Source of the DNA: Fimbriimonas ginsengisoli Gsoil 348
GTDB lineage: Bacteria; Armatimonadota; Fimbriimonadia; Fimbriimonadales; Fimbriimonadaceae
NCBI GenBank assembly: GCA_945881865.1
Contig: CAMCVK010000002.1
Coordinates: 310,001-374,000 of the forward strand
Length of the DNA stretch: 64,000 bases
Direction: 5' to 3'
Part shown: positions 43,779-53,044 of the stretch, piece by piece
How positions within the stretch are numbered: the first letter of the stretch is position 1
Layout of the letters: each line of letters opens with the position of its first letter
Program-made: the position numbers and the translations under genes
Notes under the pieces: model-generated
The model's input: only the letters and a program-made list of their open reading frames with translations
Told to the model about the DNA's origin: nothing
The model's database searches: none

Positions 43779-45008
43779 ATGCCGATTCTCCCGCCCGCCG
43801 ACGAATTTCGGCGCGTCGCTACCGCCCTCGATAAGTTGCAGACCTACCAGGTCTCGGTGTCGGTCGCGACCGTGGCCAAGAACAAAAAGTTTCGCGGCGA
43901 GTTCGACTATGCGATGGTGTCGGCCGAGAAGCAGGAGCTGCGCGTACGGCTTCCACGACAGAACGGCCTGGATCGCATCGACCGCGCCTTTCGGTTTGTT
44001 TCAAACCAGGTAACGGGCTACGACGTCCTGGCGAACGAGGTTCTCCAAACTCGCTACGCAAAAACCGCCTCGCCTAAGGGCCGAATCCAGCTGGCGCTTG
44101 GCGCGCTTGACGACGGACTTCGATCGGCGGTCGCACCGAAGGAATTCGCGCAAGCATTACGGAACTTCGGTAACTCGGGACGCTGGACGCAAACTAAGCC
44201 CGGCATTTTGGACGGCGTTGTTGGCGGCCGAAAGCTCCGGCTAGAACTGGCGTCGGGCGGCTTGCCAAAACGGCTCTCGATCACCAGCGGTGCCGAGCGA
44301 ACGGACTGGTCCTACCGTTTCACCGTTGCCGGCGCGGTTGTCCCGGCGGTGTCGCCGAGCGCGATGAAGGTGAAGTTCTTTGTCGATAAGCCGGCGCTCC
44401 CGGTCTTTGCCGACGCCAAATCCGAGCAGATCATTCGCAATGTGCTGAACGCACACAAGACCCTGCGGGCGACCACCATCACGATTGGCGGAACCGGCGC
44501 CGCCAAAAAGGTTTACATCGGCGCGGGCCAGAACCCGACCATCGGTGAAGACGCAGACGGGTGGCAGTGGCGGCTTCAGCCGAACGGCGCCCTTAACGTG
44601 GTTCGAAAGAGCCCGGTAAAGAGCTGGAGCGGTAAGGTCGCTCGGCTGGAGGCTCAGGGGACCCTGAAGTCGATCGGCGTTCCTGGAATATCCGGCTACA
44701 TGCGGGAATGGCTCCAGCGGCGGGTCCCGTTCCGCGACCTGCTGGATGCCTCGTTGACGGGCCGCAAGATCGGTGAGATCCAACTCGCCGGAAAGACATG
44801 CGATCTCATCTCGTTCAGCAATAAGATTCGCAGCATGACGTTCGCCGTCCAACGCTCGCCATTGCGGCTCGTGGAAATCGATTCGGAGACTCGCTATCCG
44901 GGCGGAAAGGTGCTGGACCGAGGGACAACGACATTCCGCTACGGCCCGCTTTCCGGAGAGAACCTGCCCGCCACCGGCAGCAAGGCACCCCTACCCAGCA
45001 TCAACTAG
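43779..45008 (+). CDS. Hypothetical protein of two similar halves (LolA-like pattern)
   Basis: 409 residues with no signal peptide or membrane helix. I do not recognise the family. Two halves (about 8-190 and 218-405) each start with a helix (FRRVATALDKLQTYQV and SEQIIRNVLNAHKTLR) followed by many beta strands, and end with conserved-type strands (GLPKRLSITSG and SPLRLVEIDSE). This looks like a duplicated LolA/LppX-type half-barrel, but those are usually exported. A TAGATT box lies seven bases before the ATG. Its stop shares CTAG with the convergent protease gene. Confidence 0.7.
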   Translation: MPILPPADEFRRVATALDKLQTYQVSVSVATVAKNKKFRGEFDYAMVSAEKQELRVRLPRQNGLDRIDRAFRFVSNQVTGYDVLANEVLQTRYAKTASPKGRIQLALGALDDGLRSAVAPKEFAQALRNFGNSGRWTQTKPGILDGVVGGRKLRLELASGGLPKRLSITSGAERTDWSYRFTVAGAVVPAVSPSAMKVKFFVDKPALPVFADAKSEQIIRNVLNAHKTLRATTITIGGTGAAKKVYIGAGQNPTIGEDADGWQWRLQPNGALNVVRKSPVKSWSGKVARLEAQGTLKSIGVPGISGYMREWLQRRVPFRDLLDASLTGRKIGEIQLAGKTCDLISFSNKIRSMTFAVQRSPLRLVEIDSETRYPGGKVLDRGTTTFRYGPLSGENLPATGSKAPLPSIN

Positions 45009-46240
45009 CCGTTCTTCGTCAATTCGACGGCTTTCAGAAGCGTAAGGTCCGGTTGGCCGGGGAGCCTTGGCGGGGCGTCTTCGACGAGGACGTCGGGCTT
45101 GACGCCGTTACCTTCCAGCCGGACGCCCTGGATCGTGATGTAGTCGCTGAGGGGGTACTGCAAGGAGAAGCCTTCGCCGACCGGCATGATGACGGAAACA
45201 AGCACCGCGCCGGCGCTCGGCCGACCCACGACCTTAGCGCCGAGCCTCTCCCGCAGGGCAGCCGCGCACATCTCGGAGGCGCTGCCGGAGCCACCGTTGA
45301 CCAGCACGATGACATTGCCCTTAAATACCTTTCCTTTTTCGGGGGCAAGAGGCATCAGCTTTCGCTTTTGCCACTTGGCAATCGCGACCAAATCGGTTCC
45401 ATCGAGGCCGGTCTCGGCAACGTACTTGTTGATCGTTTGCTTCCCGATGAAGGTTCCGATCGGCTCGTCGGCCGGAAGGAAGTAGCCCAGAAGATGCTGG
45501 AGGTTCACCACCGCGCCGCCGCCGTTATCACGCAGGTCCAGAATCAGGTTCTTCGAATCCATCGCCTTCGCCATGAGTTCATCCACGCGATTCGCGTCGT
45601 ACTGAAGGTCGAACGTGTAGACGGAAAGTCGCTTCGTATCTTCGGATACCGTCTCCAGAACCTCCGGTCGGCGGGTGCTAAACGGCTTACGAACGATGTT
45701 GTATTCGACCTCTTCGCCGGTGACCCGTCGGACCTTGAGGGCGACCGAGGTGCCCGCCTCGCCCGGAATGCCGGTGATGCCTTCCGGCTTCTTACCGTTA
45801 ACTTCGATGATGATGTCTCCGGCAATCAGGCCGACCTTATCCGCCGGCGCGCCGTCGACGACGCGCATGACGAGGAGGCCGTCTTTGTGCGGATAGGTGC
45901 TTACGCCGATGCCTGTGCTGGTGGCCGTGCGGCGCATCGTGACGTTGCGCGGGGACTGCAAAACGATGTGGCTGAGGCCGAACTTGCTGAGGGCACCGTT
46001 CACGGCCGAGGTGAACTCGTCGTCCGTCTTTGCCGCTTCAAGCTTCGGTTTCTCTGCGGCCAGAAAGTCGGGCCACTTCTTGAAATCGACCTTGGGAACG
46101 AAGGCGTAGTTCGTGACGATCTCGGTTACCTTGCCCAAAACTCCAGCTTTTACGGCGGGCTTGCCATCCACCGTTTGGGCCGGCGCGAAAACGGCGAAGC
46201 CCACGAGCGCGAATAAGACGGGAAGCCGGAGAAAGTGCAT
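45005..46240 (-). CDS. S41-family carboxy-terminal processing protease with PDZ domain
   Basis: 411 residues with a signal peptide (about 1-21, ends in PAQ). A PDZ domain near 115-190 contains GLLVMRVVDGAPADKVGL and GDIIIEVNGKKP. The peptidase core has LILDLRDNGGGAV near 235 and GNVIVLVNGGSGSASEM near 310, whose second Ser is the nucleophile, with Lys in RLGAKVVGRPSAGA near 335. Such proteases act outside the cytoplasmic membrane on misfolded or C-terminal substrates. It is the last gene of the run that includes two ClpS paralogs. Confidence 0.93.
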   Translation of the reverse strand: MHFLRLPVLFALVGFAVFAPAQTVDGKPAVKAGVLGKVTEIVTNYAFVPKVDFKKWPDFLAAEKPKLEAAKTDDEFTSAVNGALSKFGLSHIVLQSPRNVTMRRTATSTGIGVSTYPHKDGLLVMRVVDGAPADKVGLIAGDIIIEVNGKKPEGITGIPGEAGTSVALKVRRVTGEEVEYNIVRKPFSTRRPEVLETVSEDTKRLSVYTFDLQYDANRVDELMAKAMDSKNLILDLRDNGGGAVVNLQHLLGYFLPADEPIGTFIGKQTINKYVAETGLDGTDLVAIAKWQKRKLMPLAPEKGKVFKGNVIVLVNGGSGSASEMCAAALRERLGAKVVGRPSAGAVLVSVIMPVGEGFSLQYPLSDYITIQGVRLEGNGVKPDVLVEDAPPRLPGQPDLTLLKAVELTKNG

Positions 46241-46283
46241 TGTAGATTGATGTACGCCGAATGGGAGACAAATCGTTACCGGC

Positions 46284-46589
46284 TCACTCTTCGGTCACGG
46301 TGACCTGGATGCCGATCCGCCGGATGATCACGGCGGCTTCCTCGCAGACCGACTTGGATCCGTGGTGCACGACGGATTTCCCCAGGTTGTCGACCTCCCA
46401 AGTTTCCATTTCCGCTTCCTCCGGCGGGCAATTCGTGGCCTCCATCAGGATCTTGTAGACCTGATGGTACGTGTTGAAGTCGTTATCGTAGACGGTGACG
46501 ACAAAAGTCTCCCCGCCGGTGCCGTTATCTTCATCAACGCGGTCTAGCAGACCGGGCGCGGAACTGATGGGCGAGTAGTTCGGCATCAA
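46284..46589 (-). CDS. ClpS-domain protein 1 (key His replaced)
   Basis: 101 residues. The core TFVVTVYDNDFNTYHQVYKI and, after a gap, AEMETWEVDNLGKSVV follows the ClpS fold, which hands N-degron substrates to ClpAP. The ND motif is kept, but where ClpS has the conserved VHxxG, this protein has VDNLG, losing the His that recognises the N-terminal amino group. The Met-rich and acidic N-terminal 20 residues are non-conserved. The ATG overlaps the stop of the second ClpS gene by four bases. It may serve another substrate class. Confidence 0.88.
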   Translation of the reverse strand: MMPNYSPISSAPGLLDRVDEDNGTGGETFVVTVYDNDFNTYHQVYKILMEATNCPPEEAEMETWEVDNLGKSVVHHGSKSVCEEAAVIIRRIGIQVTVTEE

Positions 46590-46873
46590 TCGATAAACTC
46601 GGGTTCGACGGTGGTTTTGACGCCGCCGCTCGCGATGATGCCGGCCGCTTTTTCACACTCGGAAATGGTGGAAAAATGCACCGGAGCCTTGCCGAAGTGG
46701 TGGGCTTCCCACATTTCCAAGTAGGCCTCGTCCGCGTCGCAGCCGGTGGCCGTCATGAGGAGGTCCACCACGATTTCCATTGGGGTGGTGTCGTTGTTGT
46801 AGATGACGACCATCCACCGCTTCCCACCGGTGATGGCATCGTCAATCGATGGTTCGAGAACGATCTGTGCCAT
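46586..46873 (-). CDS. ClpS-domain protein 2
   Basis: 95 residues. WMVVIYNNDTTPMEIVVDLL and EAYLEMWEAHHFGKAPV match the ClpS core. The conserved His of VHxxG is retained as AHHFG, and the NND motif is present. It precedes ClpS 1 and would bind ClpA or ClpC if present; neither is in the window. No usable ribosome site is seen before its ATG except the AT-rich TATTTG stretch. Two ClpS domains as separate, overlapping genes are unusual. Confidence 0.9.
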   Translation of the reverse strand: MAQIVLEPSIDDAITGGKRWMVVIYNNDTTPMEIVVDLLMTATGCDADEAYLEMWEAHHFGKAPVHFSTISECEKAAGIIASGGVKTTVEPEFID

Positions 46874-46914
46874 GCAAATATTTTGGCGCGTTCGCCCGTT
46901 CGCGTGCTACCAAC

Positions 46915-49092
46915 CTATGCCTTGCGGCGGCTTTGGACCCAGCCGACCACCAAAAACGCCAGCAAGATGAGCGCCGCTCCGGCAAAAAGCTGCATGCCAC
47001 GCGCAAATCCCGGCGGTTCGTAGACAAACCGAACCTGGTGCTTTCCGTCGGGCACTTCGACCTCGCGCCAGAGCGGGCCTTTGATCGGCAGCGGCGTTCC
47101 GTCTTCTAGCGTCGCCGTCCAACCGGGCATGTAGCGGTCTTTCACGAGCAGGGGCCCACCGCCTTCGGTCTCGATGACGAGCTCGTCCAGGTCCTCGCGG
47201 GCGATGGTCGCCGTCCCAGGAAATTCCAACCGGGTGCCACCGATCACCGTCTTGTTGATGACCCCTTGGTCGGTGGTCCACATCTCGGCAACCCCCGCTT
47301 CGGCCAGCCGCTCCGGAACCGCTGACGGCTTGATGAACATCATGTTGCCGTTGGCCGGAGGCGCCGAATCCTGCCCGTTGATTTCGTTGAGCATCGCGAC
47401 CGTGTCTCGGTGGAGCAAGGAGTCGTAGCCGCCAAGGTCGTGGATGCGGGAGTAGCTGGCGGTGTTGGGAGGAAGCGTCGCCGGGACGGCAGCACTCAGG
47501 CCCCAGTTGGCGTTGATGACCGCGATTCGCTCGTTTATCGGGCCCTCGACTTTCGGCAACGGGGGCCCCATCAGGACGAGTGGGAGGTTGAGAACTCCCA
47601 ACAACACGGCCACAATGCCGACCGCCAGGTACGCCGCTTTGAATCCGCGCAGATACAGGACGCCACCCATCACCACGATCGCGACTAGTAGCGCCAGCGG
47701 CTGGCCAAAACCAGCGGCAAACGGCAGGCTCTCGGCGCCCTGCGGCAGCGTCGCCGACAATGCCAAGCTGCCAAGCCCAAGCGGCACGATTGCGAGCAGG
47801 AACCAAAGCGGCGAGGACTTGGCTTCTTTAAATCTCTCGAACCCGAGCCCGGCGATGACGCAGGCCACGAGCAAAAAGAGCACGATGACGCGCCCCGGCG
47901 AACCGGTGGAAGACCAGCCGGGCACGTTGAAGTACAGAAGGGCATTGAGCGGGGTGCCAAACGCCAGCAGCAACGCAAACCCGCCGATGGCGGCCAGCAC
48001 CCAAGCTCGGCGATCTCGCCAAGGGGCCATAACTAGGAGGACGAACGCGATCGGACCGATGCAAAGCGCAGCCTCGGCGAAGTTTGCGCCTTGCTTGGCC
48101 AACGGCGGCCAGTAAGAGGAAATTCCCGGAACGCGGTCACTTTCCACCCGGGGATTTCCAGTTTGGTACGGATTCACCAGGTTGCTGAGTTCAAACGGCT
48201 TGAGCGCAGATCCGAGATAGGCCTGATAGCCCTCGCCGGTGGGAACATTACGGCGGTGCGAAAACTGGCTGAACTCGAGCACTGGGAGCAACTGCGGCGC
48301 CGCAATGCACGCGCCAAAGCCAAGCCCGACAACTGCCGACGCCAGACCAAGCGGCAAGGCTTTGCCTCGTGCGAACACGGCTTCGCCGATCAGCCAAACC
48401 ACGGCGGCCATCAGCCCGTACGCAACGAACTGGAGGTGACCGGCAAGGATCATCATCCCCGCGCAAAAGGCGACCGAGCCGACGGCCACAAACGGGGACA
48501 GCTCCTTGTCACGGTCCAGCGAGCGAAATGCGCCCGAGATGGCGGCCAACAGCCACGGGATCCACGCAACGGTGGTTCCGACCGAAGCGAGCGGCGCCCA
48601 GGCGTACAGGAACGGCAGCGTGGCCGCCAGCAAGCCGGCCAGATTTGCCCCTTCCTCTTTGCCGCCGCAGGCCAAGACCAAGCGCCGAACCCCGAGCCCA
48701 AAGAGAGCAAGATTGAACCAGGCCAACAGGACCACCGCGACCGGCGGAGGAATCTGGAGAAGCCCCGCCAAGATATGAAGCGGATACAGCGCACCCGACT
48801 GGGAGTTCGCCATAAGCGGCGTCCCGGCAAGCTGGTACGGATTCCAAAACGGGCGGTCGCCGGAGCTCCAAGCGGTGAGAACGAGGTCGCGCCACATTCC
48901 AAACTGCAGGACTCCGTCAACCGGAAGAACATCCCAGGGCGTGGCCGGCTTTGCCTGGTTCCAAGGCGGCATCTGGGCGATCTGGTCGGTTGGACCCAAC
49001 GTCATGCCTTGAAAAACGCGGGCAAACGGAAGAAATGCCAGCAAGACGATGGCAAGGAGGGGAAGCAGTCGGGCCATCGGCGGAATCTTCAT
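46915..49092 (-). CDS. YfhO-family multi-pass membrane protein
   Basis: About 725 residues from ATG 49092; GTG six bases upstream also possible. About twelve to fourteen membrane helices span the protein. The N-terminal helix LLPLLAIVLLAFLPFARVF is followed by a loop with DGVLQFGMWRDLVL and then PFWNPYQLAGTPLMANSQSG, the conserved YfhO/GT-C-like first loop. The last 130 residues form an extracytoplasmic domain ending LLVKDRYMPGWTATLEDG, a known YfhO end pattern, before a final helix. YfhO proteins resemble lipid-linked sugar glycosyltransferases. A TPR protein gene precedes it by about 20 bases. Confidence 0.9.
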   Translation of the reverse strand: MKIPPMARLLPLLAIVLLAFLPFARVFQGMTLGPTDQIAQMPPWNQAKPATPWDVLPVDGVLQFGMWRDLVLTAWSSGDRPFWNPYQLAGTPLMANSQSGALYPLHILAGLLQIPPPVAVVLLAWFNLALFGLGVRRLVLACGGKEEGANLAGLLAATLPFLYAWAPLASVGTTVAWIPWLLAAISGAFRSLDRDKELSPFVAVGSVAFCAGMMILAGHLQFVAYGLMAAVVWLIGEAVFARGKALPLGLASAVVGLGFGACIAAPQLLPVLEFSQFSHRRNVPTGEGYQAYLGSALKPFELSNLVNPYQTGNPRVESDRVPGISSYWPPLAKQGANFAEAALCIGPIAFVLLVMAPWRDRRAWVLAAIGGFALLLAFGTPLNALLYFNVPGWSSTGSPGRVIVLFLLVACVIAGLGFERFKEAKSSPLWFLLAIVPLGLGSLALSATLPQGAESLPFAAGFGQPLALLVAIVVMGGVLYLRGFKAAYLAVGIVAVLLGVLNLPLVLMGPPLPKVEGPINERIAVINANWGLSAAVPATLPPNTASYSRIHDLGGYDSLLHRDTVAMLNEINGQDSAPPANGNMMFIKPSAVPERLAEAGVAEMWTTDQGVINKTVIGGTRLEFPGTATIAREDLDELVIETEGGGPLLVKDRYMPGWTATLEDGTPLPIKGPLWREVEVPDGKHQVRFVYEPPGFARGMQLFAGAALILLAFLVVGWVQSRRKA

Positions 49093-49111
49093 CGGCACCG
49101 ATTGCGCTGCG

Positions 49112-49468
49112 TCAGCAGTAGGTGGCCTGGTTTTTCGCCTTTTCGTGGCCTGGGTTGACTTCGAGAATCGCCTTGAAGTGGGCGCACGCTTCTTCGTACA
49201 TGCCCAGCATCATCTGGGTCATCGCGAGATCGTAGCGAATCTCTAGGTTCGCTGGATTCTCAAGGAAAAGCCCATGCAGGCTGGCGATGGAACCGTCAAA
49301 ATCGCCCTCGAAACCCTGGATAAGTGCAAGCTGGTGCCGGGCGTTCACGTGGCGAGGCGCCTGCTGAAGAACACGACTCAGTTCCGTCCGCGCTTCAGCG
49401 TACTGACCATTGCAACGGAAATTGAAACCCCGCTCATAGATCGCTTCGATCCCACTCTCGGTCGCCAT
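49112..49468 (-). CDS. Small TPR protein
   Basis: 118 residues from ATG 49468; the open frame extends through the terminator upstream but that part is not coding-like. Three TPR-spaced helix pairs are seen (NGQYAEARTELSRVLQQAPR near 20, EGDFDGSIASLHGLFLENPA near 52, LGMYEEACAHFKAILEVNPG near 87). No signal peptide. A TATACT box lies ten bases before the ATG. It probably heads the TPR-YfhO-ClpS-ClpS-S41 unit. Confidence 0.83.
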   Translation of the reverse strand: MATESGIEAIYERGFNFRCNGQYAEARTELSRVLQQAPRHVNARHQLALIQGFEGDFDGSIASLHGLFLENPANLEIRYDLAMTQMMLGMYEEACAHFKAILEVNPGHEKAKNQATYC

Positions 49469-49478
49469 GTGCGCTGAA

Positions 49479-49484
49479 AGTATA
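49479..49484 (-). promoter_or_regulatory. Putative -10 hexamer TATACT after the ftsH terminator
   Basis: On the minus strand TATACT ends ten bases before the TPR ATG and begins at the foot of the ftsH terminator stem. Confidence 0.4.
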
Positions 49485-49518
49485 ACACCCGACCGTCCCA
49501 TAGGAACGGTCGGGTGTT
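49484..49518 (-). terminator. Strong hairpin after ftsH
   Basis: A perfect 13-base inverted repeat AACACCCGACCGT/ACGGTCGGGTGTT with a nine-base loop lies 33 bases downstream of the ftsH stop. The T tract on the minus strand is short (TT at the end of the stem, then ATACTTT), so termination may be partial or the hairpin may also stabilise the 3' end. Confidence 0.7.
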
Positions 49519-49550
49519 GCTGTCGGCAAGGGATTCGAAAATCCAAGTAA

Positions 49551-51488
49551 TTAAGCGGGCTCGAGGCGCGGAGGAACCACCGTCGGCCGCCCGCTGTTAT
49601 CGGAACTCTCCGAAACTCCCGAGCTCGGCCGGTTTGGCGTTTCCACCCGAACGACCGGCTCCAGAGTCCGACCATCCATCACCGCCAGGAACTCATCCCG
49701 GTTCAACGTCTCACGCTCCAGAAGGGCGGCGACGACCGCATCCAGCTTGTGTCGGTTCTCCATGAGCATGCCGTGCGCCCGCAGGTGACAGGCCTCCACG
49801 ATGGCGAACACTTCTTCGTCGATCTGCTTGGCGATCTCCTCGGAATAGTTTCGATCTTCGTAGTAATCGCGGCCCATGAACGGATTCCCGTTTCGGCGGC
49901 CCAGCGCTAGCGTTCCAAGGCGCTCACTCATTCCGTACTCACAGACCATCGCGCGGGCGATCCGCGTAACGCGCTCAAGGTCATTGCTGGCACCGGTCCA
50001 AACCTCGCCGTAGACGATCTCCTCGGCGACACGGGCCGCTAGAAGCGCGGTGATGTCATCGGTGAGTTCCTGCTTCGAGACCAGGTACTTGTCCTGCACC
50101 GGCATGTGCCACGTCGAGCCGAGGCTCATGCCTCGCGGAAGAATCGTGACCTTGTGAACCGGGTCGGCGTGCTCAAGAAGCTCTCCAACGACGGCGTGGC
50201 CGGCTTCGTGGTAGGCGATGACTTCACGCTCTTTCGCATCGATGATTCGCGACTTTCGCTGCGGACCCGCGATGTTTCGGTCGAGCGCTTCTTCCAGATC
50301 GTCTTGAGAGACCTTGGAGTGCCCACGTCGAGCGGCGAGAAGCGCGCCCTCGTTGAGCATGTTTGCGAGGTCGGCACCGGTGAATCCCGGCGTGCGCTTC
50401 GCGAGCGTTTCCAGATCGACATCCGGCTCCAACGGCTTGCCCTTGGAGTGGACCTTCAAGATCATGTGGCGTCCGTTCTGATCCGGGGCGTCCACGACGA
50501 TCTGGCGGTCGAATCGGCCGGGACGAAGCAGGGCCGGGTCCAAAACGTCCGGTCGGTTCGTTGCCGCGATCAAAATAACGCCGGAGTTCGGATCGAATCC
50601 GTCCATCTCGACGAGCAGCTGGTTCAGGGTTTGCTCACGCTCGTCGTGACCGCCGCCCATTCCCGCGCCGCGCTGGCGACCGACGGCATCGATTTCGTCC
50701 ACGAAGATGAGCGATGGGCGGTGCGCCTTCGCCGTTTCAAACAGGTCGCGCACACGGGCCGCGCCCACGCCGACGAACATCTCCACGAAGTCCGAACCAC
50801 TGATGTGGAAGAACGGCACGTTCGCCTCGCCGGCTATGGCCCGGGCAAGGTAGGTCTTACCGACGCCGGGAGGGCCGGTGAGCAGGATGCCTTTCGGGAT
50901 CTTGGCTCCCAGCGCCGCGTACTTCTTGGTGTTCCGAAGGAAGTCGACGATCTCGAACAGCTCTTGCTTGGCTTCTTCGATTCCGGCGACGTCTTCAAAC
51001 GTCACCTTGGTTCCGTTTTCGCCGACTCGCTTCGCCTTGCTTCGGCCAAAGTTCATCGCCTGATTACCGCCCATTTGGGCGGGACGAATGAAGAAGAAGT
51101 ATAGGAACGCGACCAGCATCAGCGGGAACGCGATGGCACCCACGAAGCCCAGCACGCCGTTGATGGCAGGCGGATCTTCTTTCTTGTAGTCGGCACCACT
51201 TGACTGCAACCGTCGCAGGGTTTCGGGGGCGGCTTGGTCTCCGGCATCTCCGGCACGGACGAAGTACTTCGAACCGTCCTTCAGCTTCCCGCTGATCGTT
51301 GTTTGTTGCCAGGCGGCGTCTTGGACCTGCGACTTATCTAGGGCGGTGTAAAATTCTTTTAGGGATAGTTCCTTAGGTTTCGGACCACCGGTTAGGCCGG
51401 TTGGGCCAAAAAACGTGCTCATCAAGACGATGCCAAGTAGCACCACCACGAAAGCCATAAGGACTGCATTCAGGGGCTTGTTTCTCAA
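49551..51488 (-). CDS. ftsH: ATP-dependent zinc metalloprotease FtsH
   Basis: 645 residues from TTG 51488, preceded by GGAGAGGA. Two membrane helices (about 7-25 and 108-128) flank a periplasmic domain. The AAA domain has Walker A GPPGVGKT near 205, Walker [18 protein letters not shown] near 259, and the second-region-of-homology pattern [10 protein letters not shown] near 319. The zinc site is [10 protein letters not shown] near 425. It degrades membrane and short-lived cytoplasmic proteins. tilS lies just upstream, a common pairing. Length is typical. Confidence 0.97.
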   Translation of the reverse strand: MRNKPLNAVLMAFVVVLLGIVLMSTFFGPTGLTGGPKPKELSLKEFYTALDKSQVQDAAWQQTTISGKLKDGSKYFVRAGDAGDQAAPETLRRLQSSGADYKKEDPPAINGVLGFVGAIAFPLMLVAFLYFFFIRPAQMGGNQAMNFGRSKAKRVGENGTKVTFEDVAGIEEAKQELFEIVDFLRNTKKYAALGAKIPKGILLTGPPGVGKTYLARAIAGEANVPFFHISGSDFVEMFVGVGAARVRDLFETAKAHRPSLIFVDEIDAVGRQRGAGMGGGHDEREQTLNQLLVEMDGFDPNSGVILIAATNRPDVLDPALLRPGRFDRQIVVDAPDQNGRHMILKVHSKGKPLEPDVDLETLAKRTPGFTGADLANMLNEGALLAARRGHSKVSQDDLEEALDRNIAGPQRKSRIIDAKEREVIAYHEAGHAVVGELLEHADPVHKVTILPRGMSLGSTWHMPVQDKYLVSKQELTDDITALLAARVAEEIVYGEVWTGASNDLERVTRIARAMVCEYGMSERLGTLALGRRNGNPFMGRDYYEDRNYSEEIAKQIDEEVFAIVEACHLRAHGMLMENRHKLDAVVAALLERETLNRDEFLAVMDGRTLEPVVRVETPNRPSSGVSESSDNSGRPTVVPPRLEPA

Positions 51489-51566
51489 TTCCTCTCCGAG
51501 GGGACCGTAGTTCCTATGTAAAGGCTACGCGTCACGTTAAAATTGCGTTGCCACATTATGCCCAGT

Positions 51567-52973
51567 TCAGCCTTCAATGGGTCCGAAAGTCAGGCGGGCA
51601 AGCCTCTGCGAGGCCAAATCGGGGCGAACGCGCTCCGAAACGCAAACTCCGGGCAGCCAAACCGGGCCCACCAGATCGCACACCACGGGCAGACAGCGGC
51701 GGGCCGCTTGTGTCAGTTTCGCCTCTCCGGCTAAGTCGCTCAGCTTTCGCGTGCCGTCGAATCCGAGCGGCATCATCGTGTCGCCGGGCTCCAAGCTTCG
51801 AAAGTACAGGTTCCCCTTCGCCTTTTGCAGGTCGATGACGGTTCGAAGTGCGGCGCGGGGCAGAACACTGGGAACCTCGGACCACGGCTCGGCGCAAATT
51901 CGCCAGCCAAAGATTTCGGCATCGGTGTCGCCGGGGTAGGTCAGCGGGAATCGGAACGGCTCGGCAACGTCCAGGCGGCGGAAATGGAAACGCGTTGCGT
52001 CCCATTCGCACACGACTTCTCCGCCCTCAGCCGTGATCGATCCCGCGCCCATCTCTGCCACTGCCGAAGCGACCCGCTGGACTTGATCGAAACTCAGCCC
52101 TGCGCCAAGCGCCTCGGCGGCGAGCCGGATCGCTCGCTTAAACAGAACGGCCGGAACCGTCGTGAGCCGCGCGCGATCGAAAGCTAGCTCAAGTGATGCC
52201 GTGATAAAGCCAAGATCGCCGTTGAGAGGCATTTCCGATTGCTCTAACGCGGCGGCGGCCGCGCCGTTGAGAAATCGGTCCTCTTCCTCGGCGGTTTCGC
52301 GCAGGCGCAGGATGGCTTTCGTCGCGCCGGGATGGACTCGCTCGAGTTCCGGGATGACATTTTTCCTCATCCGCACTCGCGAGAACGACAGGTCATCGTT
52401 GCCGGAGTCGTGGAGAACTTCGAAGCCCTGCTCGCGGCAATACGATTCGGTCTCCTCCCGAGAAAACGGAAGCAGCGGACGGATGATGTTTTCCCGCCGC
52501 CCAGGAATTCCGGCCAGGCCCGAGATGCCGGTCCCCCGCGCTAGATTCAGCAACACCGTTTCGGCGTTATCGGAACTTGTATGCCCGGTCGCAATCCAAT
52601 CGCATTCGGTTCGAAACGCACCTTGCCGAAAGAACTCGTAGCGGGCATTTCGCCCCGCTTCTTCCAGGCCGATCCCGAGGTCGCGCGCCATTTTGGGGAC
52701 GTCTGCCTTTCCGGCCAGAAACGGAATGCTGAATCGGTCGGCAAACGCCGCACATGCCGCCTGGTCGGCGTCTGCTTCGTCGCGCATCCCGTGGTTTAGG
52801 TGCGCCGCCACTGCATCGTATCCACTCGTGTGTAGGAGATGAAGCAGGCACGTCGAGTCGGCGCCACCACTAAACCCGACCAAAATGCGGGCCGGAGGCA
52901 AGACTCCCAGCCTGGCTTCCAGGTGCTCGCGAAAGGTTGTCTCCACCGCCTGAGGGTACTCTGACTTTGCCAA
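51567..52973 (-). CDS. tilS: tRNA(Ile)-lysidine synthase
   Basis: 468 residues, start TTG at 52973. TilS converts the wobble C of tRNA-Ile(CAU) to lysidine with ATP. The N-terminal PP-loop is ILVGFSGGADSTCLLHLL near 30-48, followed by AAHLNHGMRDEAD near 60, DWIATGHTSSDNAETVLLNL near 128-147, and GIPGRRENIIRPLLPFSREE near 160. The C-terminal TilS domain ends FGPIEG. It lies 78 bases upstream of ftsH; tilS-ftsH linkage is widespread. Confidence 0.96.
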   Translation of the reverse strand: MAKSEYPQAVETTFREHLEARLGVLPPARILVGFSGGADSTCLLHLLHTSGYDAVAAHLNHGMRDEADADQAACAAFADRFSIPFLAGKADVPKMARDLGIGLEEAGRNARYEFFRQGAFRTECDWIATGHTSSDNAETVLLNLARGTGISGLAGIPGRRENIIRPLLPFSREETESYCREQGFEVLHDSGNDDLSFSRVRMRKNVIPELERVHPGATKAILRLRETAEEEDRFLNGAAAAALEQSEMPLNGDLGFITASLELAFDRARLTTVPAVLFKRAIRLAAEALGAGLSFDQVQRVASAVAEMGAGSITAEGGEVVCEWDATRFHFRRLDVAEPFRFPLTYPGDTDAEIFGWRICAEPWSEVPSVLPRAALRTVIDLQKAKGNLYFRSLEPGDTMMPLGFDGTRKLSDLAGEAKLTQAARRCLPVVCDLVGPVWLPGVCVSERVRPDLASQRLARLTFGPIEG

Positions 52974-53044
52974 ACCAATGGAACCAAGCCGCAGTTAGTG
53001 CCGCCTCTTGTTAGGCGCAGATCCACGCAAAAAGGAGACCCGCC

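Noticed and set aside
52974-53044. Possible magnesium riboswitch before mgtE
   Set aside because: The leader is only about 70 bases and shows no M-box pattern; a plain AGGAG ribosome site explains it.
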